This document shows positions 5,873 to 6,222 of a DNA stretch of 6,222 bases, piece by piece. The first letter of the stretch is position 1. The number at the start of each line of letters is the position of its first letter. The position numbers and the translations under genes are program-made. Below the pieces are notes generated by a model. The model worked only from the letters and a program-made list of their open reading frames with translations, did not search any database and was not told the DNA's origin. The stretch covers positions 1 to 6,222 of the forward strand of contig CAZFAT010000163.1 in assembly GCA_964517075.1 (NCBI GenBank), written 5' to 3'. The stretch is from CAZFAT01 sp964517075. Its GTDB lineage: Bacteria; Acidobacteriota; Vicinamibacteria; Vicinamibacterales; SCN-69-37.

Positions 5873-6222
5873 ATGAGCCCTGAGGTCCGCCTTCGTTCGA
5901 CGACCGCTTTCGGCGGGTGTGTCCTCTCGGGCCTCCTCGCGCTGGCCCTTTGCACGTCGCACTCTCCGCGCACGCACGCCCAGACCGCCGGCGCGCAGGC
6001 AGGGAGCGACGTCGTCGCACGTGATCTCGGCGAGACGTTGGTTTTCGGGGGCAATCTGGCCACGCACCCGTTTCCGGTGAACATCCATCTCAGCGGTGTG
6101 CCCGACGGCGACTACGAGTACGTCGCCGACGTGCGTGAGGGTGAGATCTCGATCCGGACGCTCACGGTGCCGGTGAAGCTCGTGGCCGGCCTCGATGCGC
6201 AGCAGGCCGAGGTCGAGCGACG
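5873..6222 (+). CDS. Secreted protein of unknown function, N-terminal 116 residues only (runs off right edge)
   Basis: The frame opens after a TAA at 5834-5836, and ATG 5873 is the first start codon; it stays open for 116 codons to the window edge. Residues 1-36 form an export signal: Arg residues at 6 and 8, a hydrophobic core CVLSGLLALALC (16-27) and a probable cleavage at THA|QTAG. The mature part begins with an Ala/Gly-rich linker and then an alternating beta-strand pattern: ETLVFGGNL (54-62), FPVNIHLSGVPDGDYEY (67-83), ISIRTLTVPVKLV (92-104). This resembles an all-beta, immunoglobulin-like or jelly-roll domain; no family is recognisable. No clear Shine-Dalgarno precedes the ATG. TAAACT (5834-5839) could be a weak -10 box giving a leader of roughly 25-30 nt. 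The gene lies 116 bp after the GH18 gene on the same strand; the gap shows no terminator-like hairpin. Existence is well supported by the signal peptide and codon use; function is unknown. Confidence 0.72.
   Translation, partial: MSPEVRLRSTTAFGGCVLSGLLALALCTSHSPRTHAQTAGAQAGSDVVARDLGETLVFGGNLATHPFPVNIHLSGVPDGDYEYVADVREGEISIRTLTVPVKLVAGLDAQQAEVER

Overview
The window reads as ordinary chromosome from a high-GC, Gram-negative-type bacterium. G or C at third codon positions is common, Shine-Dalgarno sites are recognisable, and six of the eight loci begin with an export signal. The mix of secreted proteins of unknown function with GH39- and GH18-type glycoside hydrolases suggests a polymer-degrading soil or sediment lineage. 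Acidobacteriota (Vicinamibacterales-like) is my guess; there is no rRNA or marker gene to confirm it. I see no tRNA, rRNA, CRISPR array, insertion sequence or phage gene.

Layout, left to right. Positions 1-1384 hold two minus-strand genes that look co-transcribed: a secreted protein with five blade-like repeats (248-1384), then, 25 bp downstream, the N-terminus of another secreted protein that leaves the window at its left edge and appears to start with CTG. A 348-bp divergent intergenic region (1385-1732) follows; near its right end it holds two abutting inverted repeats around a -10-like box. Next is a small secreted orphan protein on the plus strand (1733-2260). It converges on a minus-strand GH39-type glycoside hydrolase locus (2279-3546).

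The GH39 locus is the most notable item. It has a good ribosome-binding site and signal peptide, but the signal peptide is out of frame with the catalytic domain. The first part of the TIM barrel is missing. A second, in-frame gap removes the segment that should carry the catalytic nucleophile. I call it a pseudogene, unless the assembly has collapsed here.

Divergent from it, the plus strand carries a GNAT N-acetyltransferase (3651-4241), a PhnB-type VOC/glyoxalase-fold protein (4327-4752) and, 23 bp later, a secreted GH18 chitinase-like hydrolase with intact catalytic residues (4776-5756). The last two are probably co-transcribed. The right edge holds the N-terminus of one more secreted protein (5873-6222).

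Functionally the window offers one apparently working secreted glycosidase (GH18), one decayed one (GH39), two small cytoplasmic proteins and several exported proteins of unknown role. I did not find a convincing new multi-gene system.
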